A stretch of DNA of 58,750 nucleotides from NCBI GenBank assembly GCA_016932015.1, contig JAFGDQ010000116.1, positions 1-58,750 of the forward strand, in the 5' to 3' direction. Position 1 is the stretch's first letter, and every line of letters begins with the position of its first letter. The notes under the pieces were generated by a model that was not told where the DNA came from, did not search any database, and saw only the letters and a list, made by a program, of their open reading frames with translations. The translations under genes were made by a program, and so were the position numbers. The DNA comes from Spirochaetota bacterium. Its GTDB lineage: Bacteria; Spirochaetota; UBA4802; JAFGDQ01. Shown here in pieces: positions 32,349 to 41,503 of this stretch.

Positions 32349-35141
32349 ATGACTAAAAGAGTTTATTCATTCGGTGATGGAAAAGCGGACGGGAAAGCCG
32401 AAATGAAAAATCTACTTGGAGGCAAAGGAGCGAATCTCGCGGAAATGTCCAGCCTTGGCATACCTGTTCCTGCGGGCTTTACTATAACCACGGATGTGTG
32501 CACGGAATTTTATGAAAATAAAAAAAAGTTCCCGAAAGGACTTAAGAAAGAGGTTGATGACGCCATTAAGAAAGTAGAGAAGATAATGGGCGCCGGATTC
32601 GGTGATGTTAAAAATCCTCTTTTAGTGTCTGTTCGTTCAGGAGCCAGGGCGTCAATGCCGGGCATGATGGATACAGTTCTGAATCTGGGACTTAACGAAG
32701 ATACTGTTAAAGGTATTATTAAAAGATCAGGCAATGAACGATTCGCCTGGGATTCGTACAGAAGATTTATCCAGATGTACGGAGATGTTGTTCTCGGATT
32801 AAAACCTGAAAGCAAGGAGGATATTGATCCGTTTGAAGAAGTAATGGATAAACTTAAGGAAGAAAGAAACGTTAAAGCGGATCTTGACCTTACTGTTGAT
32901 GATCTGAAAGAACTTGCCGGAAGATTCAAAGCAATAATTAAAAAAAGAGTCGGTATTGATTTCCCTTCTGATCCGAAGGAGCAGCTCTGGGGCGCGATTG
33001 GCGCTGTATTCGGCTCATGGGACAATGAAAGGGCAATCCTTTACAGGAAGATGAACAATATAGACGACAGCTGGGGCACTGCGGTAAACGTGCAGGCCAT
33101 GGTTTTCGGCAACATGGGGAGTGACTGCGCTACAGGTGTTGCCTTTACACGCGATCCTGCAACCGGGGAAAAAGTTTTTTACGGCGAGTATCTTGTTAAC
33201 GCGCAGGGAGAGGATGTTGTTGCAGGCATCAGGACTCCGCAGCAGATAACCCTTAAAGGGTCTAAAGAATGGGCTAAAAACAACGGCATACCGGAAAATG
33301 AGAGAAAACAGAAATATATTTCTCTTGAAGAATGCATGCCTGAAGTATATAAAGAACTTGTTAAGGTTTATAAGAAGCTTGAAACACATTATAAGGATAT
33401 GCAGGATATAGAGTTTACCATTCAGGACAGAAAACTGTGGATGCTTCAGACGAGAAACGGAAAAAGAACTGCGGCGGCAGCGGTCAGAATCGCAGTTGAG
33501 ATGGTAAAGGAAAAACTGATCAATATGGAAACCGCGCTTCTGAGAATTGAACCTGGTTCTCTTGACCAGCTTCTGCATCCTGCATTCGACAAAAACGCTG
33601 AAAGAAAAGTAATCGCAAAGGGCCTGCCCGCATCTCCGGGCGCAGCCACAGGCAGAGTCGTTTTTTCAGCTGACGAGGCTGATGAATGGAACTCAAAAGG
33701 CGAAAAAGTAATACTTGTACGAATTGAAACATCCCCCGAAGATTTGAAGGGAATGTCAGCTGCACAGGGAATTCTTACTCAGCGCGGTGGCCAGACATCG
33801 CATGCCGCGGTCGTAGCCAGGGGCATGGGAAAATGCTGTGTTTCAGGATGCGGTGAACTGATAATTAATTATTCCAGAAAAGAAATGAAAGTTAAAGATG
33901 TCACCATCAATAAGGGTGATTATATATCCCTTGACGGCTCCACAGGTGAAGTCATGCTCGGGATGGTAAAGACCGTGGATCCTGAACTGTCAGGAAATTT
34001 CGCCACAGTAATGAAATGGGCGGATCAGGCAAAAAGGCTTATGATACGTACCAATGCGGATACTCCGCATGATGCTCAGACTGCAAGAAATTTCGGAGCT
34101 ATGGGAATCGGACTTTGCCGTACCGAACACATGTTCTTTGAAGGAGACAGAATCAGGGCTGTCAGGGAAATGATTCTTGCCGACACTCTTGAAGGAAGGC
34201 AAAAAGCGCTGAAGAAGCTTTTGCCGATGCAGAGAGAGGATTTTTACGGAATTCTGAAAGCCATGAAAGGTTACGGCGTTACTATAAGGCTTCTTGATCC
34301 GCCCCTGCATGAGTTTGTCCCGCATGAAGATGAAAATCAGAGAGAAATGGCGAATGAGCTTGGAATTTCCCCTGAACAGGTTAAGGCAAAAGTGGAATCC
34401 CTGCATGAATTCAATCCAATGCTCGGCCACAGGGGCTGCAGGCTCGGCATTACGTATCCTGAAATTACCGAAATGCAGGCGCGCGCAATTTTTGAGGCTG
34501 CATGCAGACTTAAGAAAGAAGGAGTCAATGTTAAACCTGAAATTATGGTGCCGTTAGTAGGTACAGTCAGGGAGCTGGAGCTTCAAAAGGAAATAATAAT
34601 CAATACGGCAAAAACCGTAATGAAGGAAATGAATATAAAGGTCAGTTACATGGTAGGTACAATGATCGAAATACCGAGGGCTGCTGTAACTGCTGATGAA
34701 ATCGCGGAGCATGCCGAATTTTTCTCTTTCGGTACCAATGACCTTACACAGATGACTTTCGGATATTCAAGAGATGACTCGGGAAGCTTTCTTCCGGAAT
34801 ATGTTGACAAAAAGATTCTGCCCGCGGATCCTTTCAGGGTTCTTGACAGAGGCGGGGTTGGACAGTTGGTTAAGATTGCTGTGGAAAAAGGCAGAGGCAG
34901 AAAGCCCGGGCTTAAGCTTGGTATTTGCGGGGAACACGGAGGTGAACCGAGCTCGATTGAATTCTGCCATAATGCCGGGCTTGACTATGTAAGCTGTTCG
35001 CCGTTCAGGGTTCCGATTGCGCGGTTAGCTGCTGCCCAGGCAGCATTGAAGAATCCTGCTGCGGTAAAAAAGGCAAAAAGCGGAAAACCGGGAGCTGCTA
35101 AAGCTGCAAAAACTGCTAAAAGCGGCAGGACCCGTAAATAA
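32349..35141 (+). CDS. ppdK: Pyruvate, phosphate dikinase
   Basis: A 930-residue enzyme that interconverts pyruvate, ATP and Pi with PEP, AMP and PPi. The N-terminal nucleotide-binding domain has [10 protein letters not shown] and [16 protein letters not shown]. The phosphohistidine domain has [16 protein letters not shown] (His near 485). The C-terminal TIM-barrel has [17 protein letters not shown] and [10 protein letters not shown]. The last 30 or so residues are an extra Lys/Ala-rich tail ([15 protein letters not shown]) after the normal end of the family. AGGGGG precedes the start. With the PPi-driven pump HppA in the window, PPi is clearly part of this cell's energy economy. Confidence 0.96.
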   Translation: MTKRVYSFGDGKADGKAEMKNLLGGKGANLAEMSSLGIPVPAGFTITTDVCTEFYENKKKFPKGLKKEVDDAIKKVEKIMGAGFGDVKNPLLVSVRSGARASMPGMMDTVLNLGLNEDTVKGIIKRSGNERFAWDSYRRFIQMYGDVVLGLKPESKEDIDPFEEVMDKLKEERNVKADLDLTVDDLKELAGRFKAIIKKRVGIDFPSDPKEQLWGAIGAVFGSWDNERAILYRKMNNIDDSWGTAVNVQAMVFGNMGSDCATGVAFTRDPATGEKVFYGEYLVNAQGEDVVAGIRTPQQITLKGSKEWAKNNGIPENERKQKYISLEECMPEVYKELVKVYKKLETHYKDMQDIEFTIQDRKLWMLQTRNGKRTAAAAVRIAVEMVKEKLINMETALLRIEPGSLDQLLHPAFDKNAERKVIAKGLPASPGAATGRVVFSADEADEWNSKGEKVILVRIETSPEDLKGMSAAQGILTQRGGQTSHAAVVARGMGKCCVSGCGELIINYSRKEMKVKDVTINKGDYISLDGSTGEVMLGMVKTVDPELSGNFATVMKWADQAKRLMIRTNADTPHDAQTARNFGAMGIGLCRTEHMFFEGDRIRAVREMILADTLEGRQKALKKLLPMQREDFYGILKAMKGYGVTIRLLDPPLHEFVPHEDENQREMANELGISPEQVKAKVESLHEFNPMLGHRGCRLGITYPEITEMQARAIFEAACRLKKEGVNVKPEIMVPLVGTVRELELQKEIIINTAKTVMKEMNIKVSYMVGTMIEIPRAAVTADEIAEHAEFFSFGTNDLTQMTFGYSRDDSGSFLPEYVDKKILPADPFRVLDRGGVGQLVKIAVEKGRGRKPGLKLGICGEHGGEPSSIEFCHNAGLDYVSCSPFRVPIARLAAAQAALKNPAAVKKAKSGKPGAAKAAKTAKSGRTRK

Positions 35142-35189
35142 ACAACTGAAAACCGGTTAACAGAAAATTATTTTTAAAGGGAATATAAA

Positions 35190-35924
35190 ATGAGAAAAAT
35201 TATATTAATGGCTTTAGTCCTGTTTTGTTCCAGTGCCGCGGTTTATGCCTCCTACGGGGAAGCTTTAAAATTGTATGAAGCCGGAATGTATAATGATTCT
35301 CTGAAAATGATTGCAGAGGAGCTGGATATCAGCAAGGATCTGGAAGAAAACAGTCCAAATTATGATCTCAGATTTCTGGCTGCTCATAATCACTGGAAAC
35401 TGGGCAATCTCGGGCCTGCAATTGTGCATTTTAAAAAGTGTACTCTTATTAAAAAGGATGTTGCGGACCCGCTGATTGATCTTTCCTTGATGCTGATGGA
35501 TTTTAAAAGATACGGAGATGCGAGATACTTTGCGGGAAAGGCGCTTGAAATAAAGGAAAGTGCTGAACCGTATTACGTGCTTGGCGGGTATGATGCTGTT
35601 ATGGGCAGATATTATGCGGCGAAAAAAAATTTTGAAAAAGCTATATCATTTAATCCGGAATTCGGTGTTTCATATAATGCGCTGGGAGTTGTGCTGATGA
35701 AGCTCGGAAAATTCAGTGAAGCGAATACAGCTTTTTCCGCAGCCCTTGTTTTTCTGCCTGAGTCAGCTGAAGTTTTGAACAATATTGCCCTGAGTCTTGA
35801 GAAAACAGGGAAAAACGGGCAGGCTCTGGAATATCTGAATAAAGCGTTTGAAAAGGATCCCAATAACCGCGAAATTCAGAAAAATTTATCACGCTTAAAA
35901 GATAAGACAGTAAATAAGCAGTAG
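35190..35924 (+). CDS. Exported TPR-repeat protein
   Basis: A 244-residue protein with a signal peptide (cut after VYAS) and at least four tetratricopeptide-like repeats. The clearest are YYAAKKNFEKAISFNPEFGVSYNALGVVLMKLGKFSEANTAF and the two that follow, ending in LNKAFEKDPNNREIQKN. TPR domains mediate protein-protein contacts; no enzymatic domain is present. It follows ppdK by 48 nt with an AAAGGGA ribosome binding site, so may share its transcript. Probable periplasmic scaffold; partner unknown. Confidence 0.85.
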   Translation: MRKIILMALVLFCSSAAVYASYGEALKLYEAGMYNDSLKMIAEELDISKDLEENSPNYDLRFLAAHNHWKLGNLGPAIVHFKKCTLIKKDVADPLIDLSLMLMDFKRYGDARYFAGKALEIKESAEPYYVLGGYDAVMGRYYAAKKNFEKAISFNPEFGVSYNALGVVLMKLGKFSEANTAFSAALVFLPESAEVLNNIALSLEKTGKNGQALEYLNKAFEKDPNNREIQKNLSRLKDKTVNKQ

Positions 35925-35940
35925 TTTTTTATAAAATTTA

Positions 35941-36729
35941 TCAGTTGGAAAAGGCGTATCCTGCACTAATAATAATGCTGTATGTGTCAATAGATGATGA
36001 ACCGTCAGCGTTATAGGTATTGTCTGTCTGAGGATTTGTCAGCGCGAATCCGTCGCCAAGATTGATTGTATTTCTGATCCATTCTCCGCCAAAACTGACA
36101 TACAGTCCGCCTGTAAAGTATATTGTACAGTTTAATTCAGCTCCGTATGTTAATCCGCTGGTTTTTATACTGCTTTCGCCGCTGTATCCGTCTATTGTTT
36201 TCTTTGCTACCGGTGTAGCATTGTATTCTCCGAACGCGTATCCTATTACCGGAGTAAGAACGAAATCCCATACTTTTCTGCTTGTAGCATGTATTGCGGG
36301 GCCCAGATAAACTGAATAATCCCTGTACAGATATCCTTTCCAGTTTTCGTAATCCGATCCGAATGCCGTATTCTGTACAAGATATGTTCTTCTAAACCTG
36401 AGTATGCAGCCAAAATGGTTAACCGGCTGATATTCTGCATTCAGCCCGAATGAGAAAGACTGATGTGAAACCTGAAGTTTTTTTGTTATATCGTTGTCAA
36501 AAGTGTAGGTTGATCCTTCAAGGAATTCGTCTTCCGCATCAATAAGGCTGCTTTTAGGCCATCCAAGCGTAAAAAAAGCGCCTAATAAAAACTGGCCTTC
36601 ATGCGCTCCTTCCGGAGGCTTGTCCAGTTCGTCAAATTCAGTAGCATTCGCATCGCGTGCGGAAGCAAAAAAAAGAAAGACCAGTAATAGTGCCGGGAGT
36701 TTTTTAATCATATACTGAGTTTTACTCAT
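35941..36729 (-). CDS. Probable outer-membrane beta-barrel protein
   Basis: A 262-residue protein with a signal peptide (LLLVFLFFASARDANA, cut before TEFDE) and alternating hydrophobic/polar strands throughout: FSFGLNAEYQPV, YSVYLGPAIHA, YGAELNCTIYFTGGLYVSFGGEW, and a terminal SIIISAGYAFSN. This is the look of a small eight- to ten-stranded barrel of the OMP_b-brl kind, but it ends in Asn rather than Phe. It is convergent with the TPR gene (16-nt gap). The start could also be the ATG at 36711. Function unknown. Confidence 0.7.
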   Translation of the reverse strand: MSKTQYMIKKLPALLLVFLFFASARDANATEFDELDKPPEGAHEGQFLLGAFFTLGWPKSSLIDAEDEFLEGSTYTFDNDITKKLQVSHQSFSFGLNAEYQPVNHFGCILRFRRTYLVQNTAFGSDYENWKGYLYRDYSVYLGPAIHATSRKVWDFVLTPVIGYAFGEYNATPVAKKTIDGYSGESSIKTSGLTYGAELNCTIYFTGGLYVSFGGEWIRNTINLGDGFALTNPQTDNTYNADGSSSIDTYSIIISAGYAFSN

Positions 36730-37007
36730 TTACAATGATTTAACAGATTATGTTTATGCGTAAACTAATTATTTTAATTTTTTATTTATGTCAATATAAA
36801 ATAATACTTAAAGTCCTAAAAATCAATCGATATGCGGGCTGTATATATGCAAAACAACAAAAACAGCTTTACTATTTTCAGGCTATATTGTTCTAAGTTA
36901 GCAGATTAAATTGGAATTACCGTGAACAAAACAGGACATTGGGCCCTTGTGATGAGGATAAAGGGACGCAATGAAAAAAAGTTCAGCGTGAGACGTACTG
37001 AAAAAAT

Positions 37008-38168
37008 ATGCGTATATTAATAGTGAATTATGAATATCCTCCGCTCGGAGGCGGAGGGGGAGTAGCTTCCAGGGACCTGGCCATTGAATGGGTGAAAAAT
37101 GCCCGTGTGGATGTAGTCACTTCTTCATTTAAGGGCTTTAAAAAATTTGAAGTTGTGGAAAATGTGAATGTGCACAGAGTCAGAATTTTTAACAGGAAGT
37201 CACGTGATGCCGCAACATTCATTTCAATGCTGACTTATCTGCCCGGGGCTTTTATTAAGGGATTTCAGCTGATGAGGAAAAACCGTTATGACGCAATCAA
37301 TACTCACTTTGTTGTTCCGTCAGGGCCTGTCGGGTTTTTGCTTGGCAGGATTTTCAGAGTCCCCAATATCGTATCACTTCACGGCGGTGAAATTTATGAT
37401 CCGAGCAAAAAATATTCTCCTCACAAAAATAAATTTTATTCCTTTGTCGTAACATATCTTTTAAACAGGGCTGATGCTGTTGTTGCCCAGTCAAGCAATA
37501 CCAGAGACAATACAGTTAAATATTATAATCCTGTTGTAAAAATAGACATCATCCCTCTGCCTTTTCATCCTCCTGTTTTACCCAGAATATCAAGAAAAGA
37601 ATTGAACTTAAAGGATGATGACTTTATTGTTATTACATGCGGAAGGCTTGTCGCAAGAAAGGCCATGGATGTTGTAATAAACGCGCTGAGCAAAGTTAAC
37701 TCAGAGAAAATAAAGTTTCTGATTATGGGGGACGGCCCGGAAAAGGAAAATCTTAAACAGCTTGCGGAAAAATTAAATCTTGACAAAAAAGTGATTTTTC
37801 TGGGTTTCGTTGATGAGGCAGTAAAGTTTAAATATTACAATACGGCTGATATCTTTGCCCTGACTTCCCTTCATGAAGGATTCGGAATAGTTTATATGGA
37901 AGCAATGTTCTGCGGCCTTCCTATTGTATGTTCAAATAACGGAGGGCAGACGGATTTTCTAAAGAACGGCAAGAATGCAGTTGTTATAGATGTCGGAGAT
38001 ACAGCTGCCTGTGCTAAAGGCATTCAGGAATTAATGGAAAATAAAACTCTGTACAGCGCAATGTCCCGGAATAATAAAAAGGATGTTGAGAATTTTTACG
38101 CGAAGCAGGTAGCTGAGAGATATATTCAAATATTCAGGAATGTAAAAGCCGGAGAAAATATTGGATAA
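37008..38168 (+). CDS. GT4-family glycosyltransferase
   Basis: A 386-residue GT-B glycosyltransferase. The acceptor domain begins ILIVNYEYPPLGGGGGVASRDLA and has FVVPSGPVGFLLG and SLHGGEIYDP; the donor-nucleotide domain has VITCGRLVARKAMDVVINAL, FLIMGDGPEKENL and the EX7E motif in LHEGFGIVYMEAMFCGLPIV. It uses a nucleotide sugar to extend a surface glycan or lipid. No Shine-Dalgarno is obvious. A 32-codon GTG frame at 36922..37020 (GGAA upstream) overlaps its start and might couple translation. Its 3' end overlaps the next gene by 8 nt. Confidence 0.9.
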   Translation: MRILIVNYEYPPLGGGGGVASRDLAIEWVKNARVDVVTSSFKGFKKFEVVENVNVHRVRIFNRKSRDAATFISMLTYLPGAFIKGFQLMRKNRYDAINTHFVVPSGPVGFLLGRIFRVPNIVSLHGGEIYDPSKKYSPHKNKFYSFVVTYLLNRADAVVAQSSNTRDNTVKYYNPVVKIDIIPLPFHPPVLPRISRKELNLKDDDFIVITCGRLVARKAMDVVINALSKVNSEKIKFLIMGDGPEKENLKQLAEKLNLDKKVIFLGFVDEAVKFKYYNTADIFALTSLHEGFGIVYMEAMFCGLPIVCSNNGGQTDFLKNGKNAVVIDVGDTAACAKGIQELMENKTLYSAMSRNNKKDVENFYAKQVAERYIQIFRNVKAGENIG

Positions 38169-38817
38169 TAATATTGGCCTTTTATCAAACAATCCGGAGT
38201 TGACTGAAAATTTCAGGGAAAATCTGAATGAATTTTCAATGAAATTATATAAATCACTGGATGTCCTGAAAGCAGAAGATATATCCATGCTGTCAGTTGA
38301 TTCGGAGTTTTTTAAAACAACAGAAGATATTCAATTCCATCTTTCGAGGATCAGAAAAAAATTACACGATATACCTGTGCTGCTGATAATTCCCTCCGGA
38401 TCATTGCCGGGCATTGACTTTGAATGGTTTTTTGATGAGTTTCTTGTTTATCCTTTCAGAAAAGGCGAACTATGCGCCAGGATACGCAAGACGCTGTGGG
38501 ACAAAAATCTGCAGCAGAATGAGAATATAATATCTATAGGTAATATTAAAATCAATCTTAAAGAGTATACTGTTTATATAAATAATGTTAAACAGGATTT
38601 TACGTATAAGGAGTTTGAGCTTCTCAGGCTTTTTATTGAAAACAAGAGTGTAGTTTTTTCAAGGAAGGAACTCCTAAACAGGATCTGGGGAATGGATTAC
38701 ATAGGAGGCACCAGGACTGTAGATGTTCACATCAGAAGATTAAGAGGAAAGCTTGGTGATGATTTTAATACACTGATTGAAACGGTCAGAAATGTAGGAT
38801 ATAAATGTAAATCGTAA
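38161..38817 (+). CDS. Pseudo-receiver winged-helix regulator (OmpR/PhoB type)
   Basis: A 218-residue regulator starting at TTG (38161) with GGAGAAAA upstream; the start overlaps the glycosyltransferase stop. The C-terminal 95 residues are a clear OmpR/PhoB winged helix: FTYKEFELLRLFIENKSVVFSRKELLNRIWGMDY, GGTRTVDVHIRRLRGKLGDD, TVRNVGYKC. The N-terminal domain has receiver-like secondary structure but lacks the acidic pair and the phospho-acceptor Asp, and where the Lys switch should be it has VYPFRKGEL. It is therefore probably not phosphorylated. No kinase is nearby. It may regulate the coupled glycosyltransferase gene. Confidence 0.82.
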   Translation: MDNNIGLLSNNPELTENFRENLNEFSMKLYKSLDVLKAEDISMLSVDSEFFKTTEDIQFHLSRIRKKLHDIPVLLIIPSGSLPGIDFEWFFDEFLVYPFRKGELCARIRKTLWDKNLQQNENIISIGNIKINLKEYTVYINNVKQDFTYKEFELLRLFIENKSVVFSRKELLNRIWGMDYIGGTRTVDVHIRRLRGKLGDDFNTLIETVRNVGYKCKS

Positions 38818-38949
38818 TTTGAAAATTACTTGATCTTTAAAGTTAATATGAATAATTTGTTAGCTCGTATAGAAACGTCCATGGCTTTTCATAATACGGG
38901 TGAATACGGAAACAATTAATAATCGGAGAACGCGCGTTAAGAGGATTTT

Positions 38950-39441
38950 ATGAATCAGGAAAAAAAATTAGAGCAGATACTGGACTGCGCCCAAAATGAA
39001 AATTTATCATCGTACAACCGGGTTTTAAAAAGTTTAAAAAAGAAACTTCCTTTTTTTATCGGGACAAAAAAGATAGCACTCGCGCTTTTAAAAGATGCGC
39101 TGGGTGATATTTCCAAACTTGACCTGTCTCTTGAAACCAGGGTTAAAAAATCACAGACAGGGAAAATTTATTTTGAAGACATTAAAAACGGAAAAGCCAG
39201 GCTGTTTATCAATATCGGCAAAAATCACCGTCTCTCTCCCGGAGACCTTATACGGGAGATCGTTAAAAAAACCGGTATAGAAGGAAAGCAGATAGGAAAA
39301 ATTGATATATATTCAACTTACTCTTTTTTTGAAGTACCGGAGCAATTTGCGGAAATGGTTTTAGTCTCCCTTGATAAAACAAGGATCAGAGGCGTTCCGA
39401 TAGTTGTTGAACCTGCCAAAAAGAAAAAGAATGAAAAATGA
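38950..39441 (+). CDS. Stand-alone DbpA-type RNA-binding domain protein
   Basis: A 163-residue protein. Residues 80-155 match the RNA-recognition domain found at the C-terminus of DbpA/CsdA DEAD-box helicases: ARLFINIGKNHRLSPGDLIREIV, IGKIDIYSTYSFFEVP and GVPIVVEPAKKKK. The N-terminal 75 residues are helical and contain no helicase motif. In DbpA this domain binds 23S rRNA hairpin 92. Here it is separate, so it may act with a helicase encoded elsewhere or independently in RNA binding. AAGAGGA precedes the ATG; the stop overlaps the methyltransferase start by 11 nt. Confidence 0.78.
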   Translation: MNQEKKLEQILDCAQNENLSSYNRVLKSLKKKLPFFIGTKKIALALLKDALGDISKLDLSLETRVKKSQTGKIYFEDIKNGKARLFINIGKNHRLSPGDLIREIVKKTGIEGKQIGKIDIYSTYSFFEVPEQFAEMVLVSLDKTRIRGVPIVVEPAKKKKNEK

Positions 39442-40267
39442 CGGACCATTCTGTCCTGCCTGTAAATCTTTAAAAAATTCAACAATTTATAAAGATCATC
39501 TTCATTTAATTAAGTGCCTGGACTGCGGAGTAATTTTTAATAATACGCATCAGGCGCTTGATTATAATGACACATATTTTACAACTCAGTACTGCGCCCA
39601 GTACGGTAAAACATATGCTGAAGATTTCGACAACATTTACAGAAATTCTTTGCGCAGGCTTGATACTATATTTAAATTATTAAAAAGCAGAATAGATCCT
39701 GCAGCATTAAGAATGATAGACATTGGTTCTGCAATGGGCTTTTTTCTTAAAGCTGCGAAGGATAAAGGGCTGGAACATGTTTCAGGCATTGAGGTCTCAA
39801 AATTCGCGTCAGATTACTGTAAAAGTAAATTTCATATAAATGTAATAAACGCTCCTTTTGATGAGGCCGGTTTAAAAGGAATGTATGATATTATTACAGC
39901 ATGGTATTTTATTGAACATTGCAGTGATCCTGCGGCTGTAGTAAAAAAAATTTTTGATTCTCTGCAAACAGGCGGCATTTTTGCTTTTTCCGTGCCTTCC
40001 TGTTTCGGCCCCCTGTATATTTTTAACAGGGATGAATGGGCAGGGACTCATCCTGAAGACCACAGAATTGATTTTTCGCCTCTGACAGTCAGAAGATTCC
40101 TGAAAAAGACAGGTTTTTCGCGAATATCTGTTTATCCGGGAGGGATACATCCTGAAAGGCTGATTCCGGGCGGCTTTTTTCTTTCAAAGCCGGTTAAAAT
40201 TTTGTATACCGGCATTTCCCGGTGTTTATCTTTTTCAGATACAATGGAAATTTTTGCAGTTAAATAG
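39431..40267 (+). CDS. Class I SAM-dependent methyltransferase with zinc-finger N-terminus
   Basis: About 278 residues from the ATG at 39431. A two-CxxC zinc knuckle (CPAC, CLDC) leads, then a Rossmann methyltransferase domain: motif I MIDIGSAMGFFLKAA, acidic loop SGIEVSKFA, IITAWYFIEHCSDP and a GGIFAFSVPS post-motif. This arrangement is common in methyltransferases of surface polysaccharide and lipid tailoring. It overlaps the RNA-binding gene by 11 nt and so is likely translationally coupled. The substrate is not deducible. An alternative upstream TTG (39404) has no support. Confidence 0.85.
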   Translation: MKNDGPFCPACKSLKNSTIYKDHLHLIKCLDCGVIFNNTHQALDYNDTYFTTQYCAQYGKTYAEDFDNIYRNSLRRLDTIFKLLKSRIDPAALRMIDIGSAMGFFLKAAKDKGLEHVSGIEVSKFASDYCKSKFHINVINAPFDEAGLKGMYDIITAWYFIEHCSDPAAVVKKIFDSLQTGGIFAFSVPSCFGPLYIFNRDEWAGTHPEDHRIDFSPLTVRRFLKKTGFSRISVYPGGIHPERLIPGGFFLSKPVKILYTGISRCLSFSDTMEIFAVK

Positions 40268-40587
40268 TTTACCTGAGTTTCCTTATGAAAATCCGGCAGT
40301 TGTTTTATTGCAGAGCAATTTTTACACAAAGATCAATAACAGCTGCCTTATTTGTCTAATTTCTTTGATATGCTCAAAAATAGTATTGACAATATGGGTT
40401 CTCAGCTATAATATGTAGGATTCAGAAAATATCGGTTTTTATTGACAATATTTTAAATAAACCGGTAAAAAGTGCTTTATTCTTTACGGCATGTAATGAT
40501 TATGGCTCTAATTTATCAGCTTTAAATTTAAAAAAAGAACATAATTTGAGTATAAATGGTATATAATATACGGAGAGAGTACAGTAG
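40268..40587. other. Intergenic region upstream of rpmH
   Basis: A 320-nt AT-rich gap containing the rpmH promoter (40386-40414), a second TTGACA at 40442-40447 with no clear -10, and an additional TATAAT at 40562-40567 just before rpmH. No perfect DnaA box (TTATNCACA) was seen and dnaA is not present on either side, so I do not call an origin here. Confidence 0.5.
40386..40414 (+). promoter_or_regulatory. Promoter of the rpmH-rnpA-yidDC block
   Basis: TTGACA, exactly 17 nt, then TAATAT (TATAAT also fits with a 15-nt spacer). It lies about 175 nt before the rpmH start, leaving a fairly long leader. Confidence 0.6.
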
Positions 40588-40743
40588 ATGAAAAGAACAT
40601 TTCAGCCAAGTAATATTAAAAGAAACAGAAAGCATGGATTTCGGTCCAGAATGAGCACTGCTGAAGGACGGGAAGTGCTTAAAAGAAGAAGAAGAAAAGG
40701 AAGGCATAAATTAACAGTTTCGGATGAAAAAGTAAAAATATAG
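40588..40743 (+). CDS. rpmH: Ribosomal protein bL34
   Basis: A 51-residue protein beginning [20 protein letters not shown], followed by [19 protein letters not shown]. This is unmistakably L34 of the large ribosomal subunit. It ends with a short acidic/basic extension (TVSDEKVKI) beyond the usual 44-46 residues. GGAGAGAG lies upstream. It begins the conserved rpmH-rnpA-yidD-yidC-jag-mnmE block usually found at the chromosome origin. The rnpA frame begins 3 nt after the stop. Confidence 0.98.
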   Translation: MKRTFQPSNIKRNRKHGFRSRMSTAEGREVLKRRRRKGRHKLTVSDEKVKI

Positions 40744-40746
40744 GAG

Positions 40747-41124
40747 TTGAAAACCTATAAATCCCTGAAGGGAAAAAAGAAATTCAGAGAGGTTATAAAA
40801 AAAGGTCGAAGGTATTATCGGAGTGATGTTCAGCTAATTGCCTTAAAAATTGATGAATGTGCTGATATTGCTGGAAATAAAAAGGATTTGTCATCTGTTT
40901 GTTTCCAAATAGGTATTCAGATAGGAAAAAGATACGGGAACGCGGTAACCAGAAACCGGGCAAGAAGAAGAATCAGGGCAATATGCAATGAAGTTTTACA
41001 AAATGTTGATAATGATTATCTAATTATAATTCGTCCAGATGAAAGTTTTAAATCGCTTACTTATTTAAGTTCAAAAGTTTCTATTGCTTCATTATTGACA
41101 AAAGCAGGACTTTTAAAATCTTGA
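40747..41124 (+). CDS. rnpA: Ribonuclease P protein component
   Basis: A 125-residue basic protein. FREVIKKGRRYY near the start and the RNR helix YGNAVTRNRARRRIRAICNEVL define RnpA, which assists the RNase P RNA in 5' processing of tRNA precursors. The start is TTG at 40747, three bases after the rpmH stop; its only Shine-Dalgarno-like sequence, GGAG, abuts the start codon, so translation probably depends on ribosomes leaving rpmH. The loop between strands is expanded (DECADIAGNKKDLSS). It is followed by yidD after 6 nt. Confidence 0.95.
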   Translation: MKTYKSLKGKKKFREVIKKGRRYYRSDVQLIALKIDECADIAGNKKDLSSVCFQIGIQIGKRYGNAVTRNRARRRIRAICNEVLQNVDNDYLIIIRPDESFKSLTYLSSKVSIASLLTKAGLLKS

Positions 41125-41130
41125 CAGGCT

Positions 41131-41358
41131 ATGAAAATTTCCAAATATATTGCAAATTTGTTTATATTAATGATAAAGATATATAAGCTTTTTATATCTC
41201 CAATATTACCTTCATCATGCAGGTTTTACCCTACGTGTTCCGCTTATGCGATATTGTCATTGCGGAAATACGGTGCGTTAAAGGGTGCTTTTTTAACAAT
41301 CAGAAGGCTTTTAAGATGCCATCCTTTTTGCGACGGCGGGTATGACCCGGTTCCTTAG
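41131..41358 (+). CDS. yidD: Membrane protein insertion efficiency factor YidD
   Basis: A 75-residue protein with the highly conserved YidD block: [58 protein letters not shown]. The three conserved cysteines are in place. YidD aids insertion of inner-membrane proteins with YidC. It sits between rnpA (6-nt gap) and yidC as in most bacteria. Confidence 0.97.
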   Translation: MKISKYIANLFILMIKIYKLFISPILPSSCRFYPTCSAYAILSLRKYGALKGAFLTIRRLLRCHPFCDGGYDPVP

Positions 41359-41503
41359 CCCGTTTATGTGTCATCTGCATGTGCATGTGAACATTCTTGC
41401 CTTTTAACCAAATCTAATTTCTTTCCTTTAAAGGATTAACGTATTTAAGACTGATATCTTTATCTGTCTTGCTTTGTATTACTTAAATTAAAAAGGAAGG
41501 GAA

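Noticed and set aside
33015..33578. 187-codon minus-strand frame inside ppdK
   Set aside because: Antisense shadow of a highly conserved coding region.
40268..40587. Replication origin beside rpmH
   Set aside because: The gene block is origin-type, but no DnaA boxes or dnaA gene are visible here.
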